Shown here one piece after another: positions 35,356-45,163 of a stretch of DNA of 64,000 bases. The notes under the pieces are model-generated. The model was given only the letters and a program-made list of their open reading frames with translations. It was not told the DNA's origin and ran no database searches. A program made the position numbers and the translations under genes. Each line of letters starts with the position of its first letter. Within the stretch, counting starts at the first letter, position 1. The stretch comes from an uncultured Flavobacteriaceae bacterium (GTDB lineage Bacteria > Bacteroidota > Bacteroidia > Flavobacteriales > Flavobacteriaceae), in assembly GCA_947494205.1 (NCBI GenBank), contig CANLUH010000008.1, positions 96,158 through 160,157 of the forward strand, written 5' to 3'.

Positions 35356-37128
35356 CTATTCTTTGCTAGCCTTAATAGAATCTATCTTACGTTGTAATTT
35401 TAAGATTTCATTTGCTTCTCTAGCTTTTTTTATAGAATCGATTTTGCGTTGCAATACTTGTATGTCCTCGTCTTCTCCTCCTTTTGCTTTTATGGTTTCT
35501 AATTGTGTAGAATCTATAGCAATAATATTATCGTTTGTTTGTTTAAACTCTATAGTTTTAGTTTCATCAACAAAATACTCTCCAATGCCTTCACTAGAAC
35601 GCCAAGCTTCATTTAATTGATCGTAAACACTTTTTTCCCATTGACTTGGGTGTTTTACATCTATCCAAACGACATCTCTATATTCACTATCTACTAATAC
35701 TAAATCTGGAGTCGCAGAACCATCAAATTGTCCAGAATCTTGATCGTTTATTGCCGAAACTGTTCCTAAAAAGAACAAACGTTTACGCCCTGCTATATTT
35801 TTAATGTATGGTCTAAACTCTACTGGGGTATTTGCTGTCCAATCGTACTCTTTTCTAGATTCTTTTACTTTTAAAGGCATTGCAGAAACGCCTGCATAGC
35901 CTTGTTTTTTAGAAGCATGATCGTAGTAATATAGTTTATCTGTACCGTCTGCTGGTATAAAAACACTATACGTTAAACTGGTGCGCTCATTTCCAACAGG
36001 TTCTAAGCCAAACCAATGGTATAAACCATTATATGCACCAACATTTGTATCGGAAAAATTAAAATCGGTAACAAAAGGTTGTTCATTTTGATCTTTAGAT
36101 AAGTCTGGAATTTTAACTGCTGTTTTCATATTCCACGGTAATGGATCACTAAAGCCTCCTATAAACTTTAAAGATTCTGCTTGCAATCGCGATATTTTTT
36201 CAGCTACTGTATTTTGGCGCGTTAGGTATGGATAATTTTTCATTTCCTCTGGACTTATGTACGTCCCTTTACCTATAGCAACACGTTCTAAATAATCTTT
36301 AAAATAATGCACACCATTATCTATAACCATAACGCCTCCAAAGGTTGGATATGGAAAGAAGAACCCTTTCCATTTTATTAAACTTACTACTTCTACCCAT
36401 TGCCCTGTATCGTTTTTCATATAATAGGTGTCACTAGGTTCGTAGTTAAATAGCATCCACGGATTAAAACGTTGTACTACGGCATTATAGGTATTTCTAC
36501 TAAATTTTAACGATTCTCCTATAGAAAAGGTTACTGGTATACGATTCTCGTTAGAAAATCTAGGAAATGGGGTTGTACTGGATACAGAGAAAACTTCTTC
36601 TGTATTATCATTCATAGCTTGCCATGCATACTTTTCGCTAGGTTGTATGGCCATGGTCCACTTATTTTCATCTTCTACACGAACTAAATGTGGTAATGAT
36701 ACATCTTTAGTCTCACCTACACTTTCGTTAGCCATAGAAAAAATGTTTCGTAATGGCTGAATACGCTCATTCTGCGTTAATGGTAATTCGTTTATTTCTA
36801 CGCGATTTAAATCATTAAACACATTGTACGTTTTCATATAATCGTACATTTTAAAATGCCAACCTGCTACATACAAAATTCCAAAAAACACTAATAGTAA
36901 TCCTAGAATACCTAAACGACTTCCTGTAGATGCTGTTTTTCTGAATTTTCTTAATCCGAAAAATAATACAATACCACTTAACAGTATGATAAAGATGAAT
37001 TTTCTAATAAATAATAATGCAGGTTGATAATCGTCTCTTAAAAAGAATAACGCTATAATTAGAAATAACGTTAATAGCACTACTATACGTTTTTGTTTTC
37101 CGCCTTTATTCCAGTATTTTTTTAACAT
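35356..37128 (-). CDS. Membrane-anchored protein with large extracytoplasmic domain
   Basis: A 590-residue protein with three N-terminal membrane helices (about 16-31, 39-59, 72-90) followed by a beta-rich domain of about 450 residues rich in Trp, Tyr and Phe. The last 40 residues are a charged coil with a duplicated LQRKIDSIK motif. No family is named. It belongs to the co-directional block with the AAA+ ATPase and the coiled-coil protein. A structural role in the envelope is inferred from topology only. Confidence 0.75.
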   Translation of the reverse strand: MLKKYWNKGGKQKRIVVLLTLFLIIALFFLRDDYQPALLFIRKFIFIILLSGIVLFFGLRKFRKTASTGSRLGILGLLLVFFGILYVAGWHFKMYDYMKTYNVFNDLNRVEINELPLTQNERIQPLRNIFSMANESVGETKDVSLPHLVRVEDENKWTMAIQPSEKYAWQAMNDNTEEVFSVSSTTPFPRFSNENRIPVTFSIGESLKFSRNTYNAVVQRFNPWMLFNYEPSDTYYMKNDTGQWVEVVSLIKWKGFFFPYPTFGGVMVIDNGVHYFKDYLERVAIGKGTYISPEEMKNYPYLTRQNTVAEKISRLQAESLKFIGGFSDPLPWNMKTAVKIPDLSKDQNEQPFVTDFNFSDTNVGAYNGLYHWFGLEPVGNERTSLTYSVFIPADGTDKLYYYDHASKKQGYAGVSAMPLKVKESRKEYDWTANTPVEFRPYIKNIAGRKRLFFLGTVSAINDQDSGQFDGSATPDLVLVDSEYRDVVWIDVKHPSQWEKSVYDQLNEAWRSSEGIGEYFVDETKTIEFKQTNDNIIAIDSTQLETIKAKGGEDEDIQVLQRKIDSIKKAREANEILKLQRKIDSIKASKE

Positions 37129-37170
37129 TGAAGTTATAATTTATATTCTAAAAATAATTATTGTGTCAGG

Positions 37171-37219
37171 TCAAGCGCAGTCGAGACCTAACTATAATAA
37201 ACCTCTCGACTGCGCTCGA
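37171..37219. repeat. Palindromic intergenic element
   Basis: GCGCAGTCGAGA (37175-37186) pairs perfectly with TCTCGACTGCGC (37204-37215), with partial extension outward to 37171 and 37219. The element is far richer in G and C than its surroundings. It resembles dispersed palindromes I recall from flavobacterial intergenic DNA. It fills the gap between two genes of the same run, so it may act as an mRNA stem. Confidence 0.7.
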
Positions 37220-37247
37220 GGAGACATTATTAATTCGTAATTCAAAA

Positions 37248-37769
37248 CTACATATAGCCTTTATCCTTTAATCGCTCACGTGCGCTTTTCTCTTGTTTTT
37301 TGGGCTCTGCCTTTGGTGTTTCTTCTACGACTTCAGGCTTGTTGTCTTTATCTGTTATATCTTCTATAAAATCTTTTCCTTTTTCTATAGTTTCACTCAC
37401 CATTTCTGTTAATGATTCCGATTTAACTTCGATTATATCTCCAGATTTAATAATAAAATGTGCTAGGTAAGTACCTAAAACTGCACCTACTATTCCTGAT
37501 GCAAATAAAGAAGCTACTTGTAAATCTATAGGAATTAAAAATTGTACTACTATAACTCCTACTAAAAATAGAGTTGTAATAAATACAATTCTTAATAATA
37601 AAGATTGCTGATAAATAAACCCTTTTGGATTATCGGCTTTCATTTGCAGCTCTTTAGAATTAAATACTTTATTAAAAAAACGATATAAACCATTTCCTTT
37701 AGATTCTCTCCAGTAAAGTAGTATTCCAAATAATATAGCTGCTATAAATGCAATAAGATCTAGTCCCAT
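37248..37769 (-). CDS. Membrane protein with charged C-terminal tail
   Basis: A 173-residue protein with three membrane segments (about 3-19, 54-74, 80-104) and a C-terminal tail of about 65 residues rich in Lys, Glu and Pro, ending LKDKGYM. No family is named. It follows the 411-residue protein gene by 55 bases within the same minus-strand run. Confidence 0.7.
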   Translation of the reverse strand: MGLDLIAFIAAILFGILLYWRESKGNGLYRFFNKVFNSKELQMKADNPKGFIYQQSLLLRIVFITTLFLVGVIVVQFLIPIDLQVASLFASGIVGAVLGTYLAHFIIKSGDIIEVKSESLTEMVSETIEKGKDFIEDITDKDNKPEVVEETPKAEPKKQEKSARERLKDKGYM

Positions 37770-37824
37770 AGTGTTAGTTGATTTTAATTATAATGTAAGC
37801 TTCTATAAAATTAGTCTATATTTT

Positions 37825-39060
37825 CTAAATATTGTTACTAATTGTTTCAATTACCCAATCTTTCATGGAGTCATCCCATGTATCATAAGTTTTATAAAAC
37901 TGTTCTTTATCGTACCAATAGAGGAATAAAATATCTTTAGAAGATACATTTATTAGTAGTTTCCATAATAAATCGTGATATTTTGCACTTATCGATGAAT
38001 GCGGCTGGTGTAGCGCTTCAAATAATTTTTCGTCTACTATATCTGCAATTTTATATTGGTTGCTAGTTTCTAATTTTTCTAGATAACGTTCTACACTCAT
38101 CACTCGTTTTCTACTATCTATATCTATTTTATTTAAATAACTTTTAAATAATAGTTTATCGTTAAGTATGTCTTTAATTGGATGCTGTGCTTTGTCTATA
38201 GATTTGGCTAGTTCGTATTTTTTAATACGATCGTAACGAGGTGTTTCCACTACTCTATCTAAGTTGCACTCAATAATATCATGACTTCTTAATTTATCCA
38301 TTAATTCTGGTTGCTCAATATGATAAATTAAAACATCATGTACAGTATCTTTTATAGCTTCTTTGTACCATTTTTCGTCTTCAAAAACGATAATATCCTT
38401 TATAAAATCTCTTAACAAATAAACGCCTCCAAAAGCTTTAGTAAAAAATGAATTAGTAGTGTATTGTAATTGATGCAACTCTAAATCTCTGGTTCTTAAA
38501 TCACCATATTTTAAGGCCGATTCTAGAAGTTGTTTTTGTAAATTTTCATCTATGAAATTATTCTCTTTTTTAAAGTCCTCAACTAATTGTTGTTGCTCTT
38601 TTTGTATGGTATCTAAATTATCTATTAAATGAAAATGTATAGATACTTTATCATACTTTAAAACGTCTAATGGTTCGTAAAATGCATCGATACTTTGGTC
38701 GAAATCTAAGCAAATTGCACAATCTCTAGTAATATCGTTTATTTTATTGCCATGTGTTTTAAAGACTTGTTGCATCATGTCTCGATCAAATGTATGAAAC
38801 GATACATAAACGGGTTTCCCTTTTTGTAACGGAGAAATAATAATGCCATGCGGATTAGCATCTCCATTATTTAAATACAATAGGTCTTCTTTTTCTTCAG
38901 CTATTTCTGGGCTCCAACCTATTCCATCTATAGAAAATGTAGTTAGTTTTGTTTCGGTAAACCCAAGTTTAACTAAGCATTTATTATAGCGTTCTACTAA
39001 CTTTCCACTTATGGGAATGAGTTCACTTCTATATAAATTTGCTAATTGTAGTTTTTGCAT
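37825..39060 (-). CDS. Cytoplasmic protein of unknown function in AAA+ block
   Basis: A 411-residue soluble protein, no signal peptide. Residues about 30-155 are mixed strand/helix (GIIISPLQKGKPVYVSFHTF, CLDFDQSIDAFYEP), the rest mostly helical. I recall similar proteins carried as uncharacterised families in Flavobacteriia but cannot name it with confidence. Its ATG shares one base with the stop codon of the preceding amidohydrolase gene (TAATG), showing coupling. It may work with the AAA+ protein two genes upstream. Confidence 0.7.
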   Translation of the reverse strand: MQKLQLANLYRSELIPISGKLVERYNKCLVKLGFTETKLTTFSIDGIGWSPEIAEEKEDLLYLNNGDANPHGIIISPLQKGKPVYVSFHTFDRDMMQQVFKTHGNKINDITRDCAICLDFDQSIDAFYEPLDVLKYDKVSIHFHLIDNLDTIQKEQQQLVEDFKKENNFIDENLQKQLLESALKYGDLRTRDLELHQLQYTTNSFFTKAFGGVYLLRDFIKDIIVFEDEKWYKEAIKDTVHDVLIYHIEQPELMDKLRSHDIIECNLDRVVETPRYDRIKKYELAKSIDKAQHPIKDILNDKLLFKSYLNKIDIDSRKRVMSVERYLEKLETSNQYKIADIVDEKLFEALHQPHSSISAKYHDLLWKLLINVSSKDILFLYWYDKEQFYKTYDTWDDSMKDWVIETISNNI

Positions 39061-41339
39061 TATTTTCTTAGAAAAGTTACTTTACTAATTTTATTATTTT
39101 CAATTTCGTATATCGCTACAGCTTCATATGGTTCTGCTAAAAAACCGGTAATTCGCTCATGATCTATTACTTTATTTCCTATGACTGTTCTACTTACTAA
39201 CTCGCAATGTAATTTAGGGTGCTTTTTAAAAAAATCTATATAGCCCTGTTTTAATTTGGCTTTCCCTTTTCCGCTAAGTTCATTAGGATAATTATAAATT
39301 TCAAAATCATCACTAAATGGTTCTAAAAACGCATCAATATTTCTGGCATTATAGCCATTTAATTGGCGTTGTACTAATAGTTCTGGAGTATCCTTAATAA
39401 TAGCGTTTACGGGATAAACGTTTCCGCCTTTTACTACATACTCTATGTTTTTAAGTGCTTCTAAATCTTCTAAAGGGTTAGCATTTAATATTAAAACATC
39501 TGCCATTTTACCTTCTGCTACACTTCCTAATTTATTTTGCTTTCCTAATACTTTAGCCCCGTTAATTGTAGAGGCTTTTAAAATATCTAAATTACTTAAT
39601 CCTGCTGCTTTCATTGCTGCTATTTCATCATAGTAAGAGGTTGCATGTAATGTTCCTATATTACCAGCATCTGTACCAGTCGCCACAATAAAATTATTAG
39701 CTATTGCTTTTCTTAAGTTTAGCGCTTCTATCTTTTCATCTTCTGCAATGGTTTCTTTTATAGCATTTGCACGATCTAAATAAGGCTTAAACGCTGGAGT
39801 TATTTCTATACGTTTAGAATCGTAAAGAGACCCTAAAGGTATAGGGTTAGATATGCTAAAATCTTCCTTTGTAGGCTTCATTTGTTGCCCAAAAGTTTCT
39901 ACATAATTACCACTTACTACTAAGGTTGGGATATATGCTATAGTATTCGTTGTTATTAAATTAATTAACTCTTCGTCTATTTCTTCGTCTCCTACACTAT
40001 GTACAAGAAAATCTGCGCCTGCCTTTATAGCTTTTTTAGCGGTTTCTAATTCTGTAGCATGTACTGCAACTTTTAAATTATGTTTATGTGCTTCGTCTAT
40101 TGTTGCTTTAACAATACTATAGTTTAACACTTGATCTTTATCTGACGTATTTATATACCATATTTTAATAAAATCTGGTTTATACGGTAGTTGCTCTTTT
40201 ACTAATTGTATGGCTTCCTCTGCTGTATTCGCTTTAATTATTGGCGCTTGTTCTATTTCAAAGGCTTTTGGTTGATAAGTTGATATTAATGGTCCCGTAA
40301 GAAACAGGTTGGGATATGCTGTTACGTCTGAATATTTGTCTCTAATTTCGAAATTATAAATGGGTCCTCCTACATCTATTACAGTAGTAATACCACAACG
40401 TAAATAGCGTTTAAGTATATCTCCGGCATAGCGTTTTAACCATTTACGCTCCTCTTTGTAGCTTTTAAACTCGGTTAAATCTAGTGCATCTGGTCTAGTG
40501 TATAATCCGCCAGATTGAAATAAGTGTATATGGCTATCTATTAATCCTGGTGTTAACCATTTTCCTGTTCCATCTATAGTTTTATAACTGGTTTTTAGCT
40601 TTATACGTTTTGCTATTTTGTTTATTTTACTATTGGATAGTAATACATCTTGTGTTTTTACTTTACCAGTATTTACATCAACTACATTTATATTTGTTAT
40701 TAAAACAGCTTCGTTTTTGTTATTAATTGCTGTGCTTTCTACTTCTATATCTGGATATAGGTTTACTACTGGTCTCTCACCTTTAACTAACAATGCACCA
40801 TTTCCATCTTCGCTTTTTAACGACCTATTAAAATTGTAATATAATGACCTATAGCCTTTTTCATCGATGCCCTCTTTCCAATCTACTAGTTTATTGTCTA
40901 TAACATCTTTTTGGAATGAACTGTCTTTTATTTCAAGTTGTTTCCATGTATTATTAGCATCTAAAACTTCGAATTTAAAATTATCGAAATAATAGTTTCC
41001 AAAACCTGAAACAAGTGCTCCAAATAATAGTGTACTTGCTTCTTCTTTTAATTCCATTTCTACACTATGCGACTCCCAGTTTTTATTAGAAACTAGACTG
41101 TTTTCTACATCTGAAATAGTAATAGACTCACCAGCTGTATTAAACGTTCTTAAAAACAACCCTGTACTTCCTGTACTGCTTTCTATTCTTAGATGTCCAG
41201 TTATTTTCGCTTTTTTATAATTCGCATTTTCTATACTAATTGTTTGAAAAAACGCCGTGTACTCTTTAGTTATTTCTTCTTGCGAGTAACTGTTAATAAC
41301 AAAAATAAATAGGATGTAAAATAGAATCTGGTTTTTCAT
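39060..41339 (-). CDS. Secreted amidohydrolase with N-terminal carbohydrate-binding-like and C-terminal SnoaL-like domains
   Basis: A 759-residue protein with a signal peptide (about 1-19, ending NSYSQ). Residues 25-150 look like a galactose-binding-type jelly roll. Residues about 200-640 are a metal-dependent amidohydrolase: GLIDSHIHLFQSGG (HxH pair), VAVHATELETAKKAIKAG, FLVHSVGDEEIDE and VATGTDAGNIG. Residues about 650-759 resemble a SnoaL/NTF2-like domain (NGYNARNIDAFLEPFSDDFEIY). Homologues act on prolyl dipeptides or cyclic amides, but the substrate here is unknown. It lies inside the AAA+ block, seven bases after the ATPase gene. Confidence 0.88.
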   Translation of the reverse strand: MKNQILFYILFIFVINSYSQEEITKEYTAFFQTISIENANYKKAKITGHLRIESSTGSTGLFLRTFNTAGESITISDVENSLVSNKNWESHSVEMELKEEASTLLFGALVSGFGNYYFDNFKFEVLDANNTWKQLEIKDSSFQKDVIDNKLVDWKEGIDEKGYRSLYYNFNRSLKSEDGNGALLVKGERPVVNLYPDIEVESTAINNKNEAVLITNINVVDVNTGKVKTQDVLLSNSKINKIAKRIKLKTSYKTIDGTGKWLTPGLIDSHIHLFQSGGLYTRPDALDLTEFKSYKEERKWLKRYAGDILKRYLRCGITTVIDVGGPIYNFEIRDKYSDVTAYPNLFLTGPLISTYQPKAFEIEQAPIIKANTAEEAIQLVKEQLPYKPDFIKIWYINTSDKDQVLNYSIVKATIDEAHKHNLKVAVHATELETAKKAIKAGADFLVHSVGDEEIDEELINLITTNTIAYIPTLVVSGNYVETFGQQMKPTKEDFSISNPIPLGSLYDSKRIEITPAFKPYLDRANAIKETIAEDEKIEALNLRKAIANNFIVATGTDAGNIGTLHATSYYDEIAAMKAAGLSNLDILKASTINGAKVLGKQNKLGSVAEGKMADVLILNANPLEDLEALKNIEYVVKGGNVYPVNAIIKDTPELLVQRQLNGYNARNIDAFLEPFSDDFEIYNYPNELSGKGKAKLKQGYIDFFKKHPKLHCELVSRTVIGNKVIDHERITGFLAEPYEAVAIYEIENNKISKVTFLRK

Positions 41340-41346
41340 TTTATTA

Positions 41347-43305
41347 TTATTTACCGAATTGTTCTCTAGCTTTCGTTTCTATGTTTAATTGATTTATTCT
41401 TGCATCTACTTTGCGCTTAAAGTCGGTATCTGCAATAGTTGCAACATTATCTAGATAACGTACTACTTCTTGTCTTCTAATGTCTGAAAAGTTTAAGCCT
41501 TTCATATTCGCTTTCATTAACTCTTGAAGCATATTGAACTTTGTTTCGTAATTCTGTTTGAAGTATATTTCTGGGTTATCGAACCAATCTTGCTCTAAAT
41601 CGAAATCGGTTAATCGTAATGATATTGCCGATTGTATATTTCTAACATCTCTTGATGAGAAGAATGGGAATATATTCTGAATTTCTTTATACAAACTTGC
41701 AAAAAACTGATGATCGTTTACATTATGTTTTCCTTCTGCTTTAGCATAAGCTTCTAAAACTCTTGCTTCTGAAGGTTTTTCAATACTATTTAAAATATCT
41801 CCCATGTTTTTAGCCAAGCCTTGATCTTGTAAAAAAGTATAGTCGTTTGGTTTTGCCATGTTAATAAAATCTGGCATGGTATCTTCCAATTTACGCCACC
41901 ATAAATGATCTTGATCTAAGAAATCGTGTTCTGTTCTTGCACCGTCTATTTTAAATCTACCTTGTACACGAGAAATTACAGCTTTATCTAACATTTCTGG
42001 TAAATTGGTAAATAAACCAATAGAACTATTACCATAATTTACTGCATAAGCGCCTTCTGTGTAACGCAAAAACACTCCTATTACTTCTTTAACACCCGCC
42101 GATACGCCTTGCGCTGTTCGCTCTTGTAAATTATTTTCGGCATCATCTATTGGTGCAAAAATTAATTTTGAAGGGTCTTGCATGGGCTTCATCCATTCTA
42201 CCATTTTTTCGGCAGAGCCACCTTGAAAAGTACTAATTAAAGTATCTGGCATTGGGTGGAATAAAAACGGAATGTCTAAGTTATCGCAATGTTCTTTTAA
42301 GCGTGTTGCTATAGCTGCAATTAACATACTTTTTCCTGTTCCCGGAATTCCATACCCCATAAATACAGGCATAAACCCGCCTAGTTCTTGGAAAGGGTTT
42401 TTCTTAGCCTCGAAATCGTAGCTTAGCATACGTTCTGTTAAACGTCTTGCGAAGTGTTTTGCATCTCGGTTACCAACAATTTGTTCAAATTTAATTTTAT
42501 TAAATTCTATACTTTTTGCTGTTCCCGAAAACACGTTACTCCAACCAGATATGGCAAATTCTGAGTTTTCTAATTTATAGGTACGATCTTCTATCGTTTC
42601 TGTATATTCTAAACTACTTTTACGCAGTTGAATCTCGTCTATTACCGCTTCAAAATAGACAACTGTAAAATCTATAACATCTTTATCTGTCTTTATAATA
42701 TCTGGATGCCCTAAGTATTTATCAAAATAGAATAAGTTACAGGCTACTCCTTTTAATGGCGATATAAAAGACACTTCTGGTAATCCTGCAAATTTCTGTT
42801 TCATCACACTTAAATCGTCCGATGCGTGTGGTTTTAAGTTGTGTAAAATATGATATGCAGTTGCAAATAGCATAAATGCTGTTGCTGTATGCATTTTACT
42901 TTCGAACTCTCGTTTTCCGTTAGAATCTAAGGTACTTTTACGTTCATTTAATGCAGATAATCCTGAAGCATCATAATAACTATCTTTTATCCAAATCCCT
43001 AATGCTAAACCTTCTTGTACAGCATATAGTGTCTGATTTAAACACATAGGTAGTGCTACAGAATCTGGTAACAAACGCTTTTTTAATGCTAAAATAGTTT
43101 TAGAGACTGAGGTTATGTCTATTGCTCCACTACCATTATTTGCTCTTGATAAGTATAGTAATATAGATTCGTCTTTTGCGTCTTTATCTTTATTCTTTGC
43201 ACGTTGTCCTTGCTCCCACTGTATACTCTTTAAGTAACCACTTGCTTCATCGCGAAGCATGTCTAATTCATTTTGTTTTATAGGAAAAGTTGAGTTGTGT
43301 TCCAT
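41347..43305 (-). CDS. AAA+ ATPase with long N-terminal domain
   Basis: A 652-residue protein. Residues 1-260 form an all-helical domain without known motifs. The AAA+ core has Walker A GYGIPGTGKS (317-326), a Walker B at LIFAPIDDAE (381-390) in which the usual DE pair is DD, sensor 1 around Asn434 (TNLPE) and possible arginine fingers in ISRVQGRF (444-451). The last 200 residues are helical. No export signal. It may remodel a complex made by neighbouring gene products: the 447-residue coiled-coil protein, the 351-residue and 411-residue unknowns and the membrane proteins. The family is not recognised. Confidence 0.85.
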   Translation of the reverse strand: MEHNSTFPIKQNELDMLRDEASGYLKSIQWEQGQRAKNKDKDAKDESILLYLSRANNGSGAIDITSVSKTILALKKRLLPDSVALPMCLNQTLYAVQEGLALGIWIKDSYYDASGLSALNERKSTLDSNGKREFESKMHTATAFMLFATAYHILHNLKPHASDDLSVMKQKFAGLPEVSFISPLKGVACNLFYFDKYLGHPDIIKTDKDVIDFTVVYFEAVIDEIQLRKSSLEYTETIEDRTYKLENSEFAISGWSNVFSGTAKSIEFNKIKFEQIVGNRDAKHFARRLTERMLSYDFEAKKNPFQELGGFMPVFMGYGIPGTGKSMLIAAIATRLKEHCDNLDIPFLFHPMPDTLISTFQGGSAEKMVEWMKPMQDPSKLIFAPIDDAENNLQERTAQGVSAGVKEVIGVFLRYTEGAYAVNYGNSSIGLFTNLPEMLDKAVISRVQGRFKIDGARTEHDFLDQDHLWWRKLEDTMPDFINMAKPNDYTFLQDQGLAKNMGDILNSIEKPSEARVLEAYAKAEGKHNVNDHQFFASLYKEIQNIFPFFSSRDVRNIQSAISLRLTDFDLEQDWFDNPEIYFKQNYETKFNMLQELMKANMKGLNFSDIRRQEVVRYLDNVATIADTDFKRKVDARINQLNIETKAREQFGK

Positions 43306-43332
43306 TTTATAGTCTCTAGTTTTCAGTCCGCA

Positions 43333-43361
43333 GTTAGCAGTACTTACTCAGTATTGCTAAC
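43333..43361. repeat. ACTGC/TAACTGC-type intergenic hairpin
   Basis: GTTAGCAGTACT (43333-43344) pairs with AGTATTGCTAAC (43350-43361) apart from one G-T pair. The short motif GCAGT/ACTGC with TTAGC/GCTAA recurs in other gaps, including 22873-22895 and 22952-22983, which read like degenerate copies of one repeat. Confidence 0.5.
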
Positions 43362-43438
43362 TCACGGTTCTTTTAGTATTCAATTTTTAGTTTTTTGCTA
43401 ACAATGCTCGCGAGACATTATTTATTTAAAACTATATG

Positions 43439-43951
43439 TTATTTTATTTTTCTAAATGTTAAACTCATGCGCCCGTTTTCTGTATCTGATTTAGGAATAG
43501 CATGTTGCCATTCTTCTTGAATTGCATTGGTCATATAAATGAGTGACCCGGACGGCAGTTTATAATCTTTTTTGTTGTCTTTATTCTCTATATTTCTAAA
43601 TCGTAAAGTTCTAGTCTCTCCTATAGATACAATAGCAACTCCAGTATTTTCGAATAAAATATCTGTTTGATCAGAATGAAACCCCATTTTAGAGCTTCCA
43701 TTTTCGTAATAATTTATCAAGCAATTATTAGGTTCGAAACCTAGTTCTTGATTAATTGCTTTTACTATTTGCTTTAATTCTAGAGAAAATTCTTGATAAG
43801 GGTAACTTATTTGAGAATAATTGTATGCTACACCAAAACTTGCAGTTTTACGAGCAGACATTCTTGTGTCCCAATTTATAGTACTCTTTAGTGTTTCAAA
43901 CAACTCGGAAGTATTATCTATAAAGTTCTCTATGTGTGTTATTCCTTTCAA
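43439..43951 (-). CDS. AlkB-like Fe(II)/2-oxoglutarate dioxygenase
   Basis: A 170-residue enzyme with iron ligands His92 and Asp94 (GFHSDQTD) and His150 (EEWQHAIP), and a 2-oxoglutarate-binding Arg in the closing GRMSLTFRKI. NYYENG (80-85) and the GETRTLRFR segment are typical of AlkB. It is short, lacking part of the N-terminal nucleotide-recognition lid. It should remove methyl groups from damaged nucleic acid or a protein. It sits within the AAA+ block, 65 bases after the 351-residue protein gene. Confidence 0.9.
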   Translation of the reverse strand: MKGITHIENFIDNTSELFETLKSTINWDTRMSARKTASFGVAYNYSQISYPYQEFSLELKQIVKAINQELGFEPNNCLINYYENGSSKMGFHSDQTDILFENTGVAIVSIGETRTLRFRNIENKDNKKDYKLPSGSLIYMTNAIQEEWQHAIPKSDTENGRMSLTFRKIK

Positions 43952-44016
43952 TATTAGTATTCTTTATTTAGTATACAGTTATTGTAACCGCTATCTACTT
44001 AACTACTCCCAACTAC

Positions 44017-45072
44017 CTACTTTATTTTCAGGTCCGCAATTTGAAACGGTGGTTTAGCTAGTTTATTCATTACTTCTGGGTTTTTATTATAGAGTAATTG
44101 AATAATTCTATGGGGTGCAAATACATATTTGCTTTTTACAATATCGCTCCATTTTTGTAATGTCTGTTTCGAAAAATAGCCGCCTTCGCTAAACGTACTG
44201 CCTGAGAATACTTCGTCTATTTTAAAGGATAACGCATACGATTCTAATGGAATTTCTTTTTTTGCAATACTTTCTAAAATAGAGTGCGTTAGCTTATTCT
44301 CATCTTTTGCAAATACATTGTGGAATGGTCCTAAATCTATTCGCTTTATGTGTTTTGGAAATACATTTTTTAGGCGTCTATCTACTCCATAGGCCATAGT
44401 GTCTAATGGCATTTTCCTATCGGCTATTGCTTTTAAAGCTTCGTATATTTCTTTTTTCTCTTTTAATGGGTCTTTTCCGTCATAGTCGAAATACATAAAG
44501 CAGATAAATGGTCTGTTTAATGATACATCGTAAAAGCTCCAACTTGTCATGTATTCTGCTGCGACATCTTCTGGTGCTTGTATTATTTTACCTTGTACAA
44601 AACGGTTAAAAATGTATTGTTGTTTTACAGATGTATAATATACTATTGATGCTGCTTGAAAGAGTTTGTCTTTACGAATGGGTTCTTTTTTACGTAATAA
44701 TTGATCTAAAAACTCGTCTTGTAATTGGTTAACGTCTTTTAGCTTATTAATATAATTGTCCCTTAATGATAAATCATTGTACAGGTAACGAAACTCTAAA
44801 TAATTAGGAAAACCAGAATCGGTTAAATCTACTTTCATATTATCTTCTTCGTCATACATGTACTTTACACGCATGGCTTCTATAGAATATAATAAAAGGT
44901 CGCAGTATTGTTTAAAAAACACCATTTCTTGCGCTGTACACAATTGATTTTGTTGTACACTAACAATCAATTCTTTTAATGCAAAGTCTACTTTTTTATG
45001 ATAAAAAACGTATTGTTCTTTACTATCTAAAACTGCAGAATCTAATGGGGTTACAATGTGGTTAATTGACAT
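44017..45072 (-). CDS. Cytoplasmic helical protein of unknown function in AAA+ block
   Basis: A 351-residue soluble protein, mostly helical, with no signal peptide, membrane segment or catalytic motif that I recognise. Charged segments such as FYDVSLNRPFICFMYFDYDG and IDRKMPLDTMAYGVDRRL-like stretches break the helices. It follows the coiled-coil gene in the same direction with a 245-bp gap containing a structured element. A complex with the coiled-coil or AAA+ protein is inferred from neighbourhood. Confidence 0.7.
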   Translation of the reverse strand: MSINHIVTPLDSAVLDSKEQYVFYHKKVDFALKELIVSVQQNQLCTAQEMVFFKQYCDLLLYSIEAMRVKYMYDEEDNMKVDLTDSGFPNYLEFRYLYNDLSLRDNYINKLKDVNQLQDEFLDQLLRKKEPIRKDKLFQAASIVYYTSVKQQYIFNRFVQGKIIQAPEDVAAEYMTSWSFYDVSLNRPFICFMYFDYDGKDPLKEKKEIYEALKAIADRKMPLDTMAYGVDRRLKNVFPKHIKRIDLGPFHNVFAKDENKLTHSILESIAKKEIPLESYALSFKIDEVFSGSTFSEGGYFSKQTLQKWSDIVKSKYVFAPHRIIQLLYNKNPEVMNKLAKPPFQIADLKIK

Positions 45073-45163
45073 TATTTAATATTCTTAATTTTATAATACA
45101 CTTTTGTAATGGTTTACTAGGTGAACTATAACGTTAATTTAAAAACAACCTTTGGCTAGGTTT

